The notes: generated by a model from the sequence alone, not told the origin. DNA of 64,000 bases from WLND01 sp040398845 (GCA_040398845.1 JBBATH010000001.1:62001-126000), one strand, 5' to 3'; counted from the first letter of the stretch, positions 7,627 to 16,793 are shown. Numbers and translations are program-made.

Positions 7627-9430
7627 CCGTGCACCAGCCATTGGCGTCCGTGGTGAAGGTGAGCCCATCTCGAAGAACGCCGGCAAGACCAACCCCCTGT
7701 TGAACCTGTGCAGTCGGGCCGGTTCCGTTGTCGCGAGCCTCGACGAAGATGTGGTTGGACGCCACCCCTGCTGTCACGTGCATTCGCCGCGCGCCCCCGT
7801 GGCGCGTGGCATTGCTCGCGAGGTCAGCCGTCAGAACCTCGAAACTGCGCAGAACGTCGGGATCAGATTCCATGTGGGCCAAGGCGGCTCCGCTGATCTC
7901 CCAAGAAATATCAAGAAGGCCCTGCCACTGGAATCTGAGTGCGGCCAACACCTCACAGGCCGAGTTGAACTCCGTTCGCGGATCTTGCGTCAGCCTCTCG
8001 AGATCGAGGTGGCACCGGGCGAGGAGCTGTCGGCAGCACTCCATGGTCTCATCAAAAGCCTCCGGCCCTTGAAAGCGCAGCACCATCGAGATGGTGGCCA
8101 GCCGTCCCTGAATTGGCCCATGCAACAACGCTGCGCTTTGAGCGCACATGCGCTCGTACTGTCGCGCCAAATCCGCGTCGAGCACGTCGAGTGCCTGAAC
8201 AATGTGGGTGAGGGCTTCCTCCGTTCGCGCCCATAATCTTCGGTTCGCACCGATGAGCGAAGCTGCGGCTGGCAGCAAGACCGCTGCAAGGAAGACAAGG
8301 ACCTGGTTCGGTCCGCTCAACAGAGGTGAGGTGGCACTCGCGAGTTGGGGATGTGGCGCCAAGGCGTTTGCCACGAGGTAGGCAATGAGAATTCCCCCCG
8401 CGCTCCCCAAGACGTTGCCGATCGTGACCACCACGATGCGCGGCAATGCGGAGTGCTGGTGAACCGCTTCGGCGAACGGAGCCAGAGCACGCAGGAGGAG
8501 GCACGCGCTCCCCACCCCTGCGATCACGGTAATGAGGGAGATGGGCGTGGGCATCGGCACGGACGCGATCAGGAAAACTACCCCCAGCAACGCGGACAGC
8601 GCGGGCTCAATGCGTACTTCGCTGAGTGCCCTTAACCTCCGCGGATGAGTTGGTGGTCGTTTATTGATCGGCGGTTTGCCATCGAAGGGTGTGCTCCCCA
8701 GTTTCGCTGAACGTCCAGCCAGACTCAACATGTCGTAACTGGTCTGGCGAACGAATTCTCGTGAAGCTTCAGCGATCACTCCCACGAGATGCTGGAAGTC
8801 AGGCTCTCGCGATGCGAGATCTTTTGAGGCAATCGCCCGGGACAACCGATCCAGTGGCGCGGCGACGCTGAGGCGAACTGATGAGGCGATGCGTGCCCGC
8901 TCCTGATCGAGCCGAAGCCACCGGTTTTCACTCGACTTCTTCAACAAATGGATGCTTCGATCGAGATCCCCTGCTGACTTCTCCTGCAAGAAATGTGCCG
9001 CTCTCACTCCGGCGATGAGCGCCACACATGCGAGTGGTGAGGCAATCGACCATGTCATGGAGACGAGTGAGAAGTTTTGCGTGGAGGGCTCGATTTGATT
9101 GGCGATTGATACCTCGACGCCGTACCGAATTACGGAGACCGCCGTCCAAACGAATGCAGCGAGAAGAAGGTATCGACGACGGGGGACTCGTCGGATCGCC
9201 CATCGCACGGCAACGAGAGCCGGCATGAGAACAAGCATTGACGACGAGGTGAACAGGAGGACCCCTTGATCATCGCTAAGACCACACCGAACTGCACGAA
9301 GGATGGTGGCCACACTCGCGAACCCTGCAAACAAAGCGAAGGTTCGCGGTTGCAGTGCGAAGAATGCCGTCTCCTCGAGGAGCCTTCGCCTGCCGCTTTC
9401 GAGTACCTCTCTCTTGTGCAGTGACACCAT
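7568..9430 (-). CDS. Membrane sensor histidine kinase, two-component system
   Basis: A 620-residue sensor with two blocks of membrane helices (about residues 20-150 and 255-390), separated by a soluble region. It ends in a kinase-like module: ALLHGPIQGRL near residue 437 is the phospho-acceptor helix, and DLASNATRHGG (N box) and DNGTGP (G box) form the ATPase domain. The usual Asp after the histidine in this NarX/LiaS-like group (LHD) is Gly here. ATG 9430 overlaps the response-regulator stop as ATGA. The 3' end overlaps the convergent amidase by 59 nt. Proximity to the RiPP operon suggests control of it, but no target site is proven. Confidence 0.8.
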   Translation of the reverse strand: MVSLHKREVLESGRRRLLEETAFFALQPRTFALFAGFASVATILRAVRCGLSDDQGVLLFTSSSMLVLMPALVAVRWAIRRVPRRRYLLLAAFVWTAVSVIRYGVEVSIANQIEPSTQNFSLVSMTWSIASPLACVALIAGVRAAHFLQEKSAGDLDRSIHLLKKSSENRWLRLDQERARIASSVRLSVAAPLDRLSRAIASKDLASREPDFQHLVGVIAEASREFVRQTSYDMLSLAGRSAKLGSTPFDGKPPINKRPPTHPRRLRALSEVRIEPALSALLGVVFLIASVPMPTPISLITVIAGVGSACLLLRALAPFAEAVHQHSALPRIVVVTIGNVLGSAGGILIAYLVANALAPHPQLASATSPLLSGPNQVLVFLAAVLLPAAASLIGANRRLWARTEEALTHIVQALDVLDADLARQYERMCAQSAALLHGPIQGRLATISMVLRFQGPEAFDETMECCRQLLARCHLDLERLTQDPRTEFNSACEVLAALRFQWQGLLDISWEISGAALAHMESDPDVLRSFEVLTADLASNATRHGGARRMHVTAGVASNHIFVEARDNGTGPTAQVQQGVGLAGVLRDGLTFTTDANGWCTVSGLLPLATAGSAQRYAQH

Positions 9431-10071
9431 CAGCGAATGATGATTCGGCCAGAATCCCATAGTTTGGCAGCCTTGACTCGCGCGTTCCCCTCGCGCGCCT
9501 GTTCAATGCCGAGCGCCGCGAAGACCCGTTGCACCATCGACTCGGCAGCCCTGAGGGATGTTCCTCGCTGTTCTGCGATCGCCGCGTTGGAGTAAGCCTG
9601 CGCCACGAGCCGTAGCACCTCTGCCTGGTCAGCGCTGAGTTCAATGAGGCCTGTCTGAACCACGGTGGAGCTCTCTTGATAACGACCCGAAATCGCCGCG
9701 CTAATCGCAGCTGACAACTCTGCCGGCGACGAAACCGTGCTCTTGACGAGGTACACCACGTCATTGGGCAAGCCCCCGAGCGAGGAGACTGCAAGGAGAG
9801 GTGACGTGTGCGCGGTAAGGACGACGATGGCTATCCAAGGCTTGACGTCCGCAACCCATCGGCAGAGGTCGACTCCCGTCGGGCCGGGGCCCATGTCGAG
9901 ATCGCATACCAACGCATTGGGATCACCGTCGGTTAACGCCACGACGGCTTGTGCGACCGATTCGCAGGGTACCACATTCCAGCCCTCCGAAACGAGGGCA
10001 TGTGCGATCAGATTCCGTGAGAAGGGCTCATCCTCCATCACGACGACTCGACCGCGGGTCTGTGAGGCCAC
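9430..10071 (-). CDS. LuxR-type response regulator
   Basis: A 213-residue transcription factor. The receiver domain (residues 8-125) has acidic residues EDE (13-15), phospho-acceptor Asp57 in VCDLDMG, and a conserved Lys in YLVKSTV. A C-terminal LuxR-like helix-turn-helix follows: LSADQAEVLRLVAQAYSNAA, AAESMVQRVFAALGI. The start is GTG 10071. It precedes the membrane kinase with a 4-nt overlap, so the pair is a co-translated two-component system. The 87 nt to the divergent gene at 10159 should hold its promoter. Target genes are unknown; the neighbouring peptide locus is the obvious candidate. Confidence 0.87.
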   Translation of the reverse strand: MASQTRGRVVVMEDEPFSRNLIAHALVSEGWNVVPCESVAQAVVALTDGDPNALVCDLDMGPGPTGVDLCRWVADVKPWIAIVVLTAHTSPLLAVSSLGGLPNDVVYLVKSTVSSPAELSAAISAAISGRYQESSTVVQTGLIELSADQAEVLRLVAQAYSNAAIAEQRGTSLRAAESMVQRVFAALGIEQAREGNARVKAAKLWDSGRIIIR

Positions 10072-10158
10072 GATTCACAATAGCCCGTCAGAGCATGGAT
10101 TGCGGTTGGATAGATCGGGTTCGAGACATGTGCGCCAGGAATACCCGAGGAGTAAGAC

Positions 10159-10731
10159 ATGAAGAACCCCGATGAGCCGCCGGAGACCGTCATGTTCATT
10201 CGTCACGGTGAGAAGCCCGGGGATGGTGCGCCGCCTCACGGAGTGACGAAGGAAGGCGGGATCGACGACCATTGCCTGGCTGTGCGGGGCTGGACTCGAG
10301 CAGGTGCCCTTGCTGCACTCCTCGCCTACGCACCCTCTCCATCACATCCGTATGTGGCGAAACCTGATCGGATTATCGCGACGAGGCCGACCCCGGAGGC
10401 GATGAGCAAGCGGGAGATGGAAACCGCGTCGCCAACTGCTCATCGGCTCGGGATCGATGTCATTGATCGACACGCACGGGGTAATGAGGCGGATCTCGTC
10501 CGTGAGGTGCTGAGCACGCCTGAGTCAACCCTGATCGTTTGGCATCACGGAGCTATATCGACACTCGTCGGTCAGTTTCCCGTCGCAAACCTGCACGACA
10601 TCCCACAGGAGTGGCCCGAGAAGCGCTTCGACCTCATCTGGATCCTCGTCCGAGTGCCTGGCCAGGAACTCAGCTATCGCTTTGTCATCGTCCCGCAAAT
10701 GCTGCTCGCGGATGATGCTGAAGTGACGTAG
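10159..10731 (+). CDS. Histidine-phosphatase superfamily protein
   Basis: A 190-residue protein with the phosphohistidine motif MFIRHGEKP at residues 12-20 and a second catalytic histidine in IVWHHGAIS near 132. This matches the phosphoglycerate-mutase-like clan 1 fold. GAGGAG lies 6 nt before the ATG. It is short and lacks features pointing to a sugar-phosphate mutase, so the substrate is unknown. It is transcribed away from the response regulator. Confidence 0.75.
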   Translation: MKNPDEPPETVMFIRHGEKPGDGAPPHGVTKEGGIDDHCLAVRGWTRAGALAALLAYAPSPSHPYVAKPDRIIATRPTPEAMSKREMETASPTAHRLGIDVIDRHARGNEADLVREVLSTPESTLIVWHHGAISTLVGQFPVANLHDIPQEWPEKRFDLIWILVRVPGQELSYRFVIVPQMLLADDAEVT

Positions 10732-10798
10732 CGGATGCCGCGTCTCGCATGCAGTGATCCCCAGCGTGTTCCGGCGATGAGTCTGGGAGGATGACATC

Positions 10799-11161
10799 AT
10801 GACGGGTTTGTTCGCCACCGGCACCATCGTCGCGAGCCTTGCAATGGCCACTTGGGCTCTCGTTCATCTCGTGCTCAACCGGCCGATGAGTCGGGCCCTG
10901 CATTCCAGTCAGCTGGTGATCGCTGCGCTGTTCATCGTCCTTGCAATCGGCGGCATCGTCCAGATGATCGGCTCCGATCGGGATTTCGCTCGAGTCGAGT
11001 TCGTCGGGTATCTGGCATTGAGCCCGGTTATCCCGATCGGCTCCTGGTGGTGGACCCGGGGCGATAGGACCCGGGTCGGCTCGGCGATCATTGTTGTCGT
11101 CGGTCTCGTCATGCCGGTGCTCGTCGCGCGAATCCAGCAGGTCTGGACCGGCGGTGGCTGA
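10799..11161 (+). CDS. Small four-helix membrane protein, unknown function
   Basis: A 120-residue hydrophobic protein with about four membrane helices (GTIVASLAMATWALVHLVL, VIAALFIVLAIGGIVQMI, FVGYLALSPVIPIGSWWW, AIIVVVGLVMPVLVARI). GGGAGGATG lies upstream of the ATG. Its last 8 nt overlap the start of the next membrane-protein gene. A tryptophan-rich loop (SWWWTRGDR) recurs as LWWLRR in the neighbour, so the two may form one complex. I do not recognise a family. Confidence 0.65.
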   Translation: MTGLFATGTIVASLAMATWALVHLVLNRPMSRALHSSQLVIAALFIVLAIGGIVQMIGSDRDFARVEFVGYLALSPVIPIGSWWWTRGDRTRVGSAIIVVVGLVMPVLVARIQQVWTGGG

Positions 11162-11570
11162 GCGATCGACGGGTGGCGCCCGCCTGCTCGTTGTCGTGTA
11201 CGCGATAGTTGCGGTCGCAGCGACAGCCCGGTCAGCGGTCCAACTGTTCACCCGATTCGACGAGGCTCCCGTTGCCTACCTGCTGTCGTTACTCGCGGCG
11301 GTCGTCTACATCATCGCGACGGTTGCGTTGTCCCGGGCCGGTCGCACGAGTCGGCGGGTGGCGACTGCGGCCTTGGTCTTCGAACTTTCGGGAGTCATCT
11401 TCGTCGGGACGGCGAGCTTGGTGTTCCCCGACGCATTCCCGAGGGCGACAGTCTGGTCGACCTACGGCAGTGGCTACCTCTTCATTCCGCTGGCCCTGCC
11501 AATCATCGGGCTGTGGTGGCTCCGGCGGACGTCGGCCGCGGCAGCCGGTCCCCGCGCCCACGACTCGTAG
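11154..11570 (+). CDS. Small membrane protein, unknown function
   Basis: A 138-residue protein with four predicted helices: LLVVVYAIVAVAATARSAV, AYLLSLLAAVVYIIATVAL, AALVFELSGVIFVGTASL and FIPLALPIIGLWWLRR. The frame is open from 11091, but GTG 11154 lies within the previous gene's stop region (8-nt overlap), which favours coupled translation from there. It resembles integral membrane proteins common in actinobacteria that lack an assigned role. Confidence 0.65.
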   Translation: MAERSTGGARLLVVVYAIVAVAATARSAVQLFTRFDEAPVAYLLSLLAAVVYIIATVALSRAGRTSRRVATAALVFELSGVIFVGTASLVFPDAFPRATVWSTYGSGYLFIPLALPIIGLWWLRRTSAAAAGPRAHDS

Positions 11571-11613
11571 GGCAGACTCAGTTGTAGTTGTCCCACCATC
11601 GAAGGAGCACACC

Positions 11614-11925
11614 GTGGCCGCAGTAATCGAGTACAGCATGCGAACGAAGCCCGAGTTCTTCGACGAGGTCCTCGACGACTACATCGCGTTCGCCGACGAG
11701 TTCGGCATCATGAACCCGAATGAGGACCTCATCCTCGTGACGGCGGATCGAAGGCGCCAGATCATCCGCGGGATCGGCGTGTTCGCGTCGGCTACCGAGG
11801 CTGCCGAGGTGGGCCATGCGGCGATCTTCGAGCAGTTCCGGGTCACCGTTGCCGATAAGCTCACCGAGGTGCCCGAGCGCGAGGAACTCGAGCTCATCCA
11901 TGTGTTCGTCAAGGACATCACCTGA
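11614..11925 (+). CDS. Conserved-looking hypothetical protein, 103 residues
   Basis: Starts at GTG 11614 after AAGGAG at ideal spacing. The frame is open further upstream, but that part is a shadow of the preceding membrane gene. The protein is acidic and soluble, with RTKPEFFDEVLDDYIAFADE and a C-terminal EREELELIHVFVKDIT. I recognise no family; the size and alternating pattern would fit a small alpha/beta or dimeric ferredoxin-like fold. Third gene in the 10799-11925 plus-strand group. Confidence 0.55.
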   Translation: MAAVIEYSMRTKPEFFDEVLDDYIAFADEFGIMNPNEDLILVTADRRRQIIRGIGVFASATEAAEVGHAAIFEQFRVTVADKLTEVPEREELELIHVFVKDIT

Positions 11926-11938
11926 CATAGGACCGGCG

Positions 11939-12940
11939 TCACACGTGCTTGGCCAAGAATCGCTTTACCTGACGGATCGAGTCGGTCCATGGCCCGTACA
12001 GGTAATGGCCGGCTCCGCGGTACTCGACGAGGGTCACCTCTTTGCCCGCCTGGTTCAATGCGCGCTCGGTGGCTCGGGCCCACTCGATGTCACAGCTCTC
12101 ATCACTCGTCCCATGGAGCATCAGCACCGGCTCGGTGACGCGCGCGAGGTAGTTGCGTGACGACATCGTCCGCCAGAAGGCCGGATTAGACTCCGGGCTT
12201 CCGTAACGGGCGATGATTTGGCGCCCGAGGTTCCCGTCGAAGCGCTGCCAACGGTTGAAGTTGTCGACGATGTCGGTGCTTGTTGACGCATAGGTGATGA
12301 CTGCGTCGTAGACCCCTGGCCTGATCACCATGGCTTGGAAGGCGACGCCGCCGCCCATTGATCGTCCGAGGAGAGCCACCCTTCCTGAGTCGATGAAGGG
12401 GAGAGTCGAACTGCGCACCGCGAGCCCGGTGTTGATGACGTCAGCGGCATAGCCCAAGCGCAGGGAGACGTCGCTGCTCGGATCATCGTCGGAGCCTGCG
12501 TGATTGCGGTAGTCGACGTGCAGGGCGACATAGCCGTTCCGTGCCACCCAGTCCTGCTCCCGGCGGAAGCCCTGGCCTGTGACGTACACGGCCGGATCGA
12601 TGTACCCATGGGCGAGGACGACGACGGGGAACGGGCCCTTGCCCCGCGGCTTGTTCATGATCCCGCTGATCGTTAGGTCGCCACTTTCATAGGTGATGGC
12701 GTGCCGGGTGTAGGCAGAGGTCGAGCCAATGTCCTTGCGGATGCGGAGGTCGCGGCCCTCGTAGGTTTCCAAGATGGCTGCGGGGATCGAGGGGTCGGAC
12801 TCGGCGGCAGCAGAGGGCGGCGCAACCACGAGCGCCGCGATGGTCGTGAAGAGGAGGGTGATCGACATGGCAGCGGTGCGCACGGAGAAAGCGTCCATAG
12901 TTCGATGCCACGGCGAGGGAGCTCCGAGCGCAGAACTCAT
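11939..12940 (-). CDS. Exported alpha/beta hydrolase (S9 peptidase/dienelactone-hydrolase type)
   Basis: A 333-residue secreted hydrolase. The signal region ends ALVVAPPSAAA. The core has oxyanion HGYIDPA, nucleophile Ser in ALLGRSMGGGVAF, an acid in LMLHGTSDESCD and a catalytic His in YRGAGHYLYGPW. This is the pattern of prolyl-oligopeptidase-like or acyl-esterase proteins. ATG 12940 overlaps the stop of the upstream Cys/His-rich lipoprotein gene as ATGA, so I prefer it to the longer frame that begins at 13060. The coupling suggests both act together outside the membrane. Substrate unknown. Confidence 0.78.
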   Translation of the reverse strand: MSSALGAPSPWHRTMDAFSVRTAAMSITLLFTTIAALVVAPPSAAAESDPSIPAAILETYEGRDLRIRKDIGSTSAYTRHAITYESGDLTISGIMNKPRGKGPFPVVVLAHGYIDPAVYVTGQGFRREQDWVARNGYVALHVDYRNHAGSDDDPSSDVSLRLGYAADVINTGLAVRSSTLPFIDSGRVALLGRSMGGGVAFQAMVIRPGVYDAVITYASTSTDIVDNFNRWQRFDGNLGRQIIARYGSPESNPAFWRTMSSRNYLARVTEPVLMLHGTSDESCDIEWARATERALNQAGKEVTLVEYRGAGHYLYGPWTDSIRQVKRFLAKHV

Positions 12941-13869
12941 GTGGTGACGACGGGGCATCGTTTGCGGGCCCGGCCCGGGGGCAGATGGGTGCAGAGGTCG
13001 CTCGCGGGTACAGCGCCCTCCCAGTGGACCGACCAGTAACTGCCCATTCCGCGAACGCATGCATCGACAAGGTCACGGGCCTTGCCGCATGTTCGAGCGC
13101 CAATGCTCAGGTCTTCCGGGTGGAACTTGACCGTCCGGCTGCCGAGCCCGCGCGCGCACATGGTTTTGCCGAACGTGCTGCCGGCGCCGCGGCACCATGA
13201 CAGGGCTCCATCGAAGTCATCCGGGTGAACCGTCAGCCAAACGACGGGGGAGTAGAACCAGCATTGGGCATCATGGGGCGAGCGAGTGCTCTGGCAAACC
13301 TTGCGGGCGGCAGCATGGTCGGCGGCGCTGAAGAGCTGCATGAAGACTCCCTCGCCGAACATGAGTCCGTGGCCCATGCCATGCCAGCAGGATCCGTCCT
13401 GCCGCGGGGCACAGACGGTGAGCATGGCGGCCTGCGGATCAGCCGACTCGGCGAGGGCCTGCTCAATGACCCCGTGGGTGAACCCGCCCCCGCAGACATC
13501 GTCCCGGTCGTTGAGGGCATCGCCCACCCGTCCACCTGCCTGTTCGAGGGCAGCATGACCGAGATCATGGGAGATGGCATGGCAGACGCCGCTGATGCCC
13601 AGCTCGCGTTGCGCGAGGAGGCTGAGCGCGTCAAGTGCGCGCCGGCTCCCCTCTTGGACCTGAATCGCGAGCACGGCATCACGGGTGGTGGAGTAGATCT
13701 CGGCGGCTTTTCGGCGAGTGGGGGGTGGCGGGGGAGTCGAGTCAGCAGCGGGTGACGCACTGTTGGTCGAGGGGGGTGCAGCCGCGTGAGGATTGGCGGT
13801 CGAGCAGGAGCCGACCAGTGCGGTCGCGCCGAGGATCATCGCGACGAGACCCGTCCGCCGCACCGTCAC
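12937..13869 (-). CDS. Exported Cys/His-rich lipoprotein, unknown function
   Basis: A 310-residue protein with a lipoprotein signal (ATALVGSC, Cys22), a Pro/Ser/Thr-rich linker (residues 24-52), and a domain with recurring Cys/His/Gly blocks: GVCHAISHDLGHAAL, VCGGGFTHGVIEQA, SCWHGMGHGLMFGEG, QCWFYSPVVW, MCARGLGSRT, ACVRGMGSYW. The spacing suggests a repeat fold with paired cysteines, and the His-Gly motifs could bind metal. I do not recognise a named family. It is co-translated with the exported hydrolase downstream. Confidence 0.65.
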   Translation of the reverse strand: MTVRRTGLVAMILGATALVGSCSTANPHAAAPPSTNSASPAADSTPPPPPTRRKAAEIYSTTRDAVLAIQVQEGSRRALDALSLLAQRELGISGVCHAISHDLGHAALEQAGGRVGDALNDRDDVCGGGFTHGVIEQALAESADPQAAMLTVCAPRQDGSCWHGMGHGLMFGEGVFMQLFSAADHAAARKVCQSTRSPHDAQCWFYSPVVWLTVHPDDFDGALSWCRGAGSTFGKTMCARGLGSRTVKFHPEDLSIGARTCGKARDLVDACVRGMGSYWSVHWEGAVPASDLCTHLPPGRARKRCPVVTT

Positions 13870-13921
13870 TCCAGGGTGAGATCAATATGCCAGAGGACTG
13901 GCGCCGTCCCGAGGATCTTTG

Positions 13922-14932
13922 TCATGCCGGCCAGATCATTCGGCCGCCACCGCGCGGCACGAGCGCATCGACCCCGGCGAGCTCCGTGCTCGTGAGCAGC
14001 GGGGCTGTGCCTGCCCGGGCGTTGGCGGCGGACTGGCGTCCGTCACGCGCTCCGGGGATCACGGTGCTCACGGCCGGATGGCTGCGCGCGAACCGAAGCG
14101 CGAACTCGGCCATGGACTCTCCCTCGGGCAGGAGCGGTCGCAGGCCGTCAACGACCGCCAAGTCGCTCCGGTACTGCGCGTTCTGCTCTGGATCCTCGAT
14201 CCATGCGACTCGGAAGTCACCGGCGGGAAAGCTGCTTTCGGTGGTGAACTTATCTGCAAGCAGGCCCATGGCCAGTGGGCCCCTGACGATCACGCCGATG
14301 CCGTTGGCCTCGCAGTAGGGGAGGATCTCCTGCTCGGGTATGCGGTTGAGGATGGAGTAGTCGATCTGCAGGACGTCGCAGTCGCCGCCGGCGTTGAAAT
14401 AGCGGAGGTGGTCGATGTCGCCGGTGCTCACGCCCCACGCTCGGACCTTGCCCTGTGCCTTGAGTTGACGGAATCCCTCGATGAAGGCATCAGTGTTCGG
14501 CTCGGTGTAGTTGATATGGCATTGAATGACGTCGAGATGATCGGTGTTGAGTCGCTGGAGCGAGGTCTCGACGCCGCGGACAATCGATTCAGGGGTGTCG
14601 TATCGCGAATGGTTTGCTTCCCGGTCGAAGCCGTTCCAACCGATCTTGCTCGCGACGATGAATCGGTCGCGGCGCCCGGCCATGGCCTGACCGAGGAGTT
14701 CCTCGGAGTGGCCGTCACCGTAGATGTCGGCGGTGTCAAAGAAGGTGACGCCGGCATCAAGTGCCACTTCGATGGCCTCGAGCGACGCGGCATCGTCCCC
14801 GGGCCCCCATTCGCTCCCGGCCACCGCCCATAGACCTAGGCCGAGGTCGGAGACGGTGATTGCGGTGTTCGACCCGAGGGGTCGGTGCGTGAGCCCGGAC
14901 GGGTCAGGGCGTTGAGTTGCGCTCGCAGACAT
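13922..14932 (-). CDS. Aldo/keto reductase
   Basis: A 336-residue NADPH-dependent oxidoreductase of the AKR superfamily. Motifs: FFDTADIYGDGHSEELLG (catalytic Asp/Tyr), VASKIGWNG (Lys), LDVIQCHIN (His) and TVIPGARDGRQSAAN (cofactor loop). The frame extends to 15256 but ATG 14932 follows GAGGG and gives a normal length. It starts 10 nt after the SDR gene, so both should be in one operon. Substrate unknown. Confidence 0.87.
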   Translation of the reverse strand: MSASATQRPDPSGLTHRPLGSNTAITVSDLGLGLWAVAGSEWGPGDDAASLEAIEVALDAGVTFFDTADIYGDGHSEELLGQAMAGRRDRFIVASKIGWNGFDREANHSRYDTPESIVRGVETSLQRLNTDHLDVIQCHINYTEPNTDAFIEGFRQLKAQGKVRAWGVSTGDIDHLRYFNAGGDCDVLQIDYSILNRIPEQEILPYCEANGIGVIVRGPLAMGLLADKFTTESSFPAGDFRVAWIEDPEQNAQYRSDLAVVDGLRPLLPEGESMAEFALRFARSHPAVSTVIPGARDGRQSAANARAGTAPLLTSTELAGVDALVPRGGGRMIWPA

Positions 14933-14942
14933 GATCGTGCCC

Positions 14943-15680
14943 TCAGCCCTGCTGGCCCATGGACCACAGTGACCACAGGGTCGTGCGAACCCGGCGTGGC
15001 TGGGCGAGAACCGTGACGATCGCGAACGCGACATCCTCGGGTCGCATGTAGTCGGCGAGCGACGGGTCGCCGGCAGTTCGTCCGTCGCCAATGGCGAATT
15101 CAGTCTCGACGCCAGCGGGGCAAATGGCGGTGACGCGGATGCCCTGTGATCGAAGCTCGCGATCCATCGCGCCGGCGAGCCCGACCTGCGCGAACTTCGT
15201 GCCCGCGTACACCGCTTCATCTGCGCCCCCGCGAAGGCCAGCTGCGCTCGAGACAATGACGATATCGCCGCCGCCGGTAGTGCGAAGCATCTCGGGGATG
15301 GCTGCGCGGACGGTCCAGACGGTGCCGGCGAAGTTCGTATGCATCATCTCGGCGAGCCGCTCGTCGGAGGTGTCCATGATGCCGCCGTAGATGCCGATCC
15401 CCGCATTCGGGACAACTGAGTCGATCCGACCCCAGCGGTCGACAGCCGCCGCGACCAGTCGTGCGTTGTCAGCAGGCACCGAGACGTCGCAGACGACACC
15501 GACGGCATGATCGGCGCCGAGCTCTTCGACAAGCGTGGTGAGTCGCTCCTCGCGCCGTCCGCCGAGGGCGACCTTGGCCCCGGCCGCGACAAGGAGGCGC
15601 GCAGCAGCGGCCCCGATTCCGGCGGTCGCACCGGTGATGACAACGACCGTGTCTTGCAGGGACCGGGTCTCGGCTGGCAT
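14943..15680 (-). CDS. Short-chain dehydrogenase/reductase
   Basis: A 245-residue classical SDR. Cofactor motif TGATAGIG (residues 16-23), NAG in VVPNAGIGIYGG, catalytic Ser in IVIVSSAAGL and the YAGTK motif. Gly/Arg after the second strand (ALGGRREE) suggests NADP preference. It lies upstream of the aldo/keto reductase, so the two may process the same carbonyl compound. Confidence 0.88.
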   Translation of the reverse strand: MPAETRSLQDTVVVITGATAGIGAAAARLLVAAGAKVALGGRREERLTTLVEELGADHAVGVVCDVSVPADNARLVAAAVDRWGRIDSVVPNAGIGIYGGIMDTSDERLAEMMHTNFAGTVWTVRAAIPEMLRTTGGGDIVIVSSAAGLRGGADEAVYAGTKFAQVGLAGAMDRELRSQGIRVTAICPAGVETEFAIGDGRTAGDPSLADYMRPEDVAFAIVTVLAQPRRVRTTLWSLWSMGQQG

Positions 15681-15744
15681 TGCGACTCCTTTATCTGGGG
15701 GAAGAGTGTGCGCCTGAGGATACGCGGTTCCCCTGATCCGCTGC

Positions 15745-16719
15745 TCAGGTGATCGTGGAGAGCTCAGATGCCATGGACAGGTAGAGGGGGATCCCGATGA
15801 TGAGGTTGAACGGGAACGTGAGCCCCAGACTCGAGGTCAATGCGAGGCCTAGGTTCGCATCAGGAAGTGCGATGCGCACTGCAGCAGGCGCGGCAATGTA
15901 GGAGGCGCTGGCGCAAAGGACACCGAGGACGGTTGCGCCGCCTATCGAGAGTCCGGTCAAGGTTCCCGCGGTGACTCCCAAGGCGCCTGCCATGACTGGG
16001 AATCCGATGGCGAAGGCGATGAGGCCCGGTCCGGCCGAGCGAACATCACCGAGTCGCTCGCCGGTGATGGTTCCAAGGTGAAGGAGAAACAAGGTGAGCA
16101 CACCGGTGAACAGGGCACCGAAGAAGGGTTGGACGCTCAGGTAGCCGCTGGGGCCAGCGACGAGGCCGATGACGAGCCCACCGGCGAGCAGAAGGATCGA
16201 TCGGCTCGTGAGGACCTCGCTTAGAGCGGGGCGCCAGGATGCGTGCCGAGGGTCTGATTGGCTGGCCATAAAGACTCCGACGATGATCCCCGGTACCTCA
16301 AGTACGGTGAGGATGGTCGTCATGAACCCCTCGTAGGTGATGTGAGCAGTGTCGAGGAATACGAGGCAGGCGGTGAAGGTGACGAGCGAGGTCGACCCAT
16401 AGTGCGCGGCCATCGCCCCGCGGTCGATGGGGCCTAAGCGGGTGATGCCCCTCAGGATCCAAAAGGCGGCGACGGGGATGAAGATCCCGAGGGCGATGGA
16501 CGCTCCGAGCGGTGCGATGACCTCTGAGGGGGTTGACTCGCTGAGAGACACCCCGCCCTTGATGCCGATCGCGAGGAGGAGGTAGACGGAGATTGCTTGG
16601 TACGCCGCATCCGGAAGCCGCAGGTCGGCTCGGAGCGTGGCGCCAAGGACGCCGAGGAGGAACGCCAGTACCGGAATCGTGAGGAGGCTGCCAAGGAGGC
16701 CGGGTGCAGCTGAAAGCAT
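15745..16719 (-). CDS. sbtA: Sodium-dependent bicarbonate transporter, SbtA family
   Basis: A 324-residue membrane protein with about ten helices. Hallmarks are FLLGVLGATLRADLRLP, QAISVYLLLAIGIKGGVSL and RGAMAAHYGSTSLVTFTA, all typical of SbtA-like Na+/HCO3- symporters. In heterotrophs these probably supply bicarbonate for carboxylases. The gene diverges from a small winged-helix regulator, which may control it. No adjacent PII-like SbtB protein is present, unlike in cyanobacteria. Confidence 0.87.
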   Translation of the reverse strand: MLSAAPGLLGSLLTIPVLAFLLGVLGATLRADLRLPDAAYQAISVYLLLAIGIKGGVSLSESTPSEVIAPLGASIALGIFIPVAAFWILRGITRLGPIDRGAMAAHYGSTSLVTFTACLVFLDTAHITYEGFMTTILTVLEVPGIIVGVFMASQSDPRHASWRPALSEVLTSRSILLLAGGLVIGLVAGPSGYLSVQPFFGALFTGVLTLFLLHLGTITGERLGDVRSAGPGLIAFAIGFPVMAGALGVTAGTLTGLSIGGATVLGVLCASASYIAAPAAVRIALPDANLGLALTSSLGLTFPFNLIIGIPLYLSMASELSTIT

Positions 16720-16793
16720 AGAAGCACAATACAGGAATAAAAATGCAGGGTATTGAGGGTCCCTGTCGTGTTCTCCTGCCTATGGGGCGCCTC

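Noticed and set aside
13225..13755. A 176-codon plus-strand frame opposite the Cys/His-rich lipoprotein
   Set aside because: The minus-strand gene has a lipobox, repeated motifs and ATGA coupling; the plus frame is a high-GC shadow.
16743..16793. The earliest ATG of the winged-helix regulator
   Set aside because: It would leave only 23 nt to the divergent sbtA start and has no ribosome-binding site; a later ATG fits better, though this is not certain.
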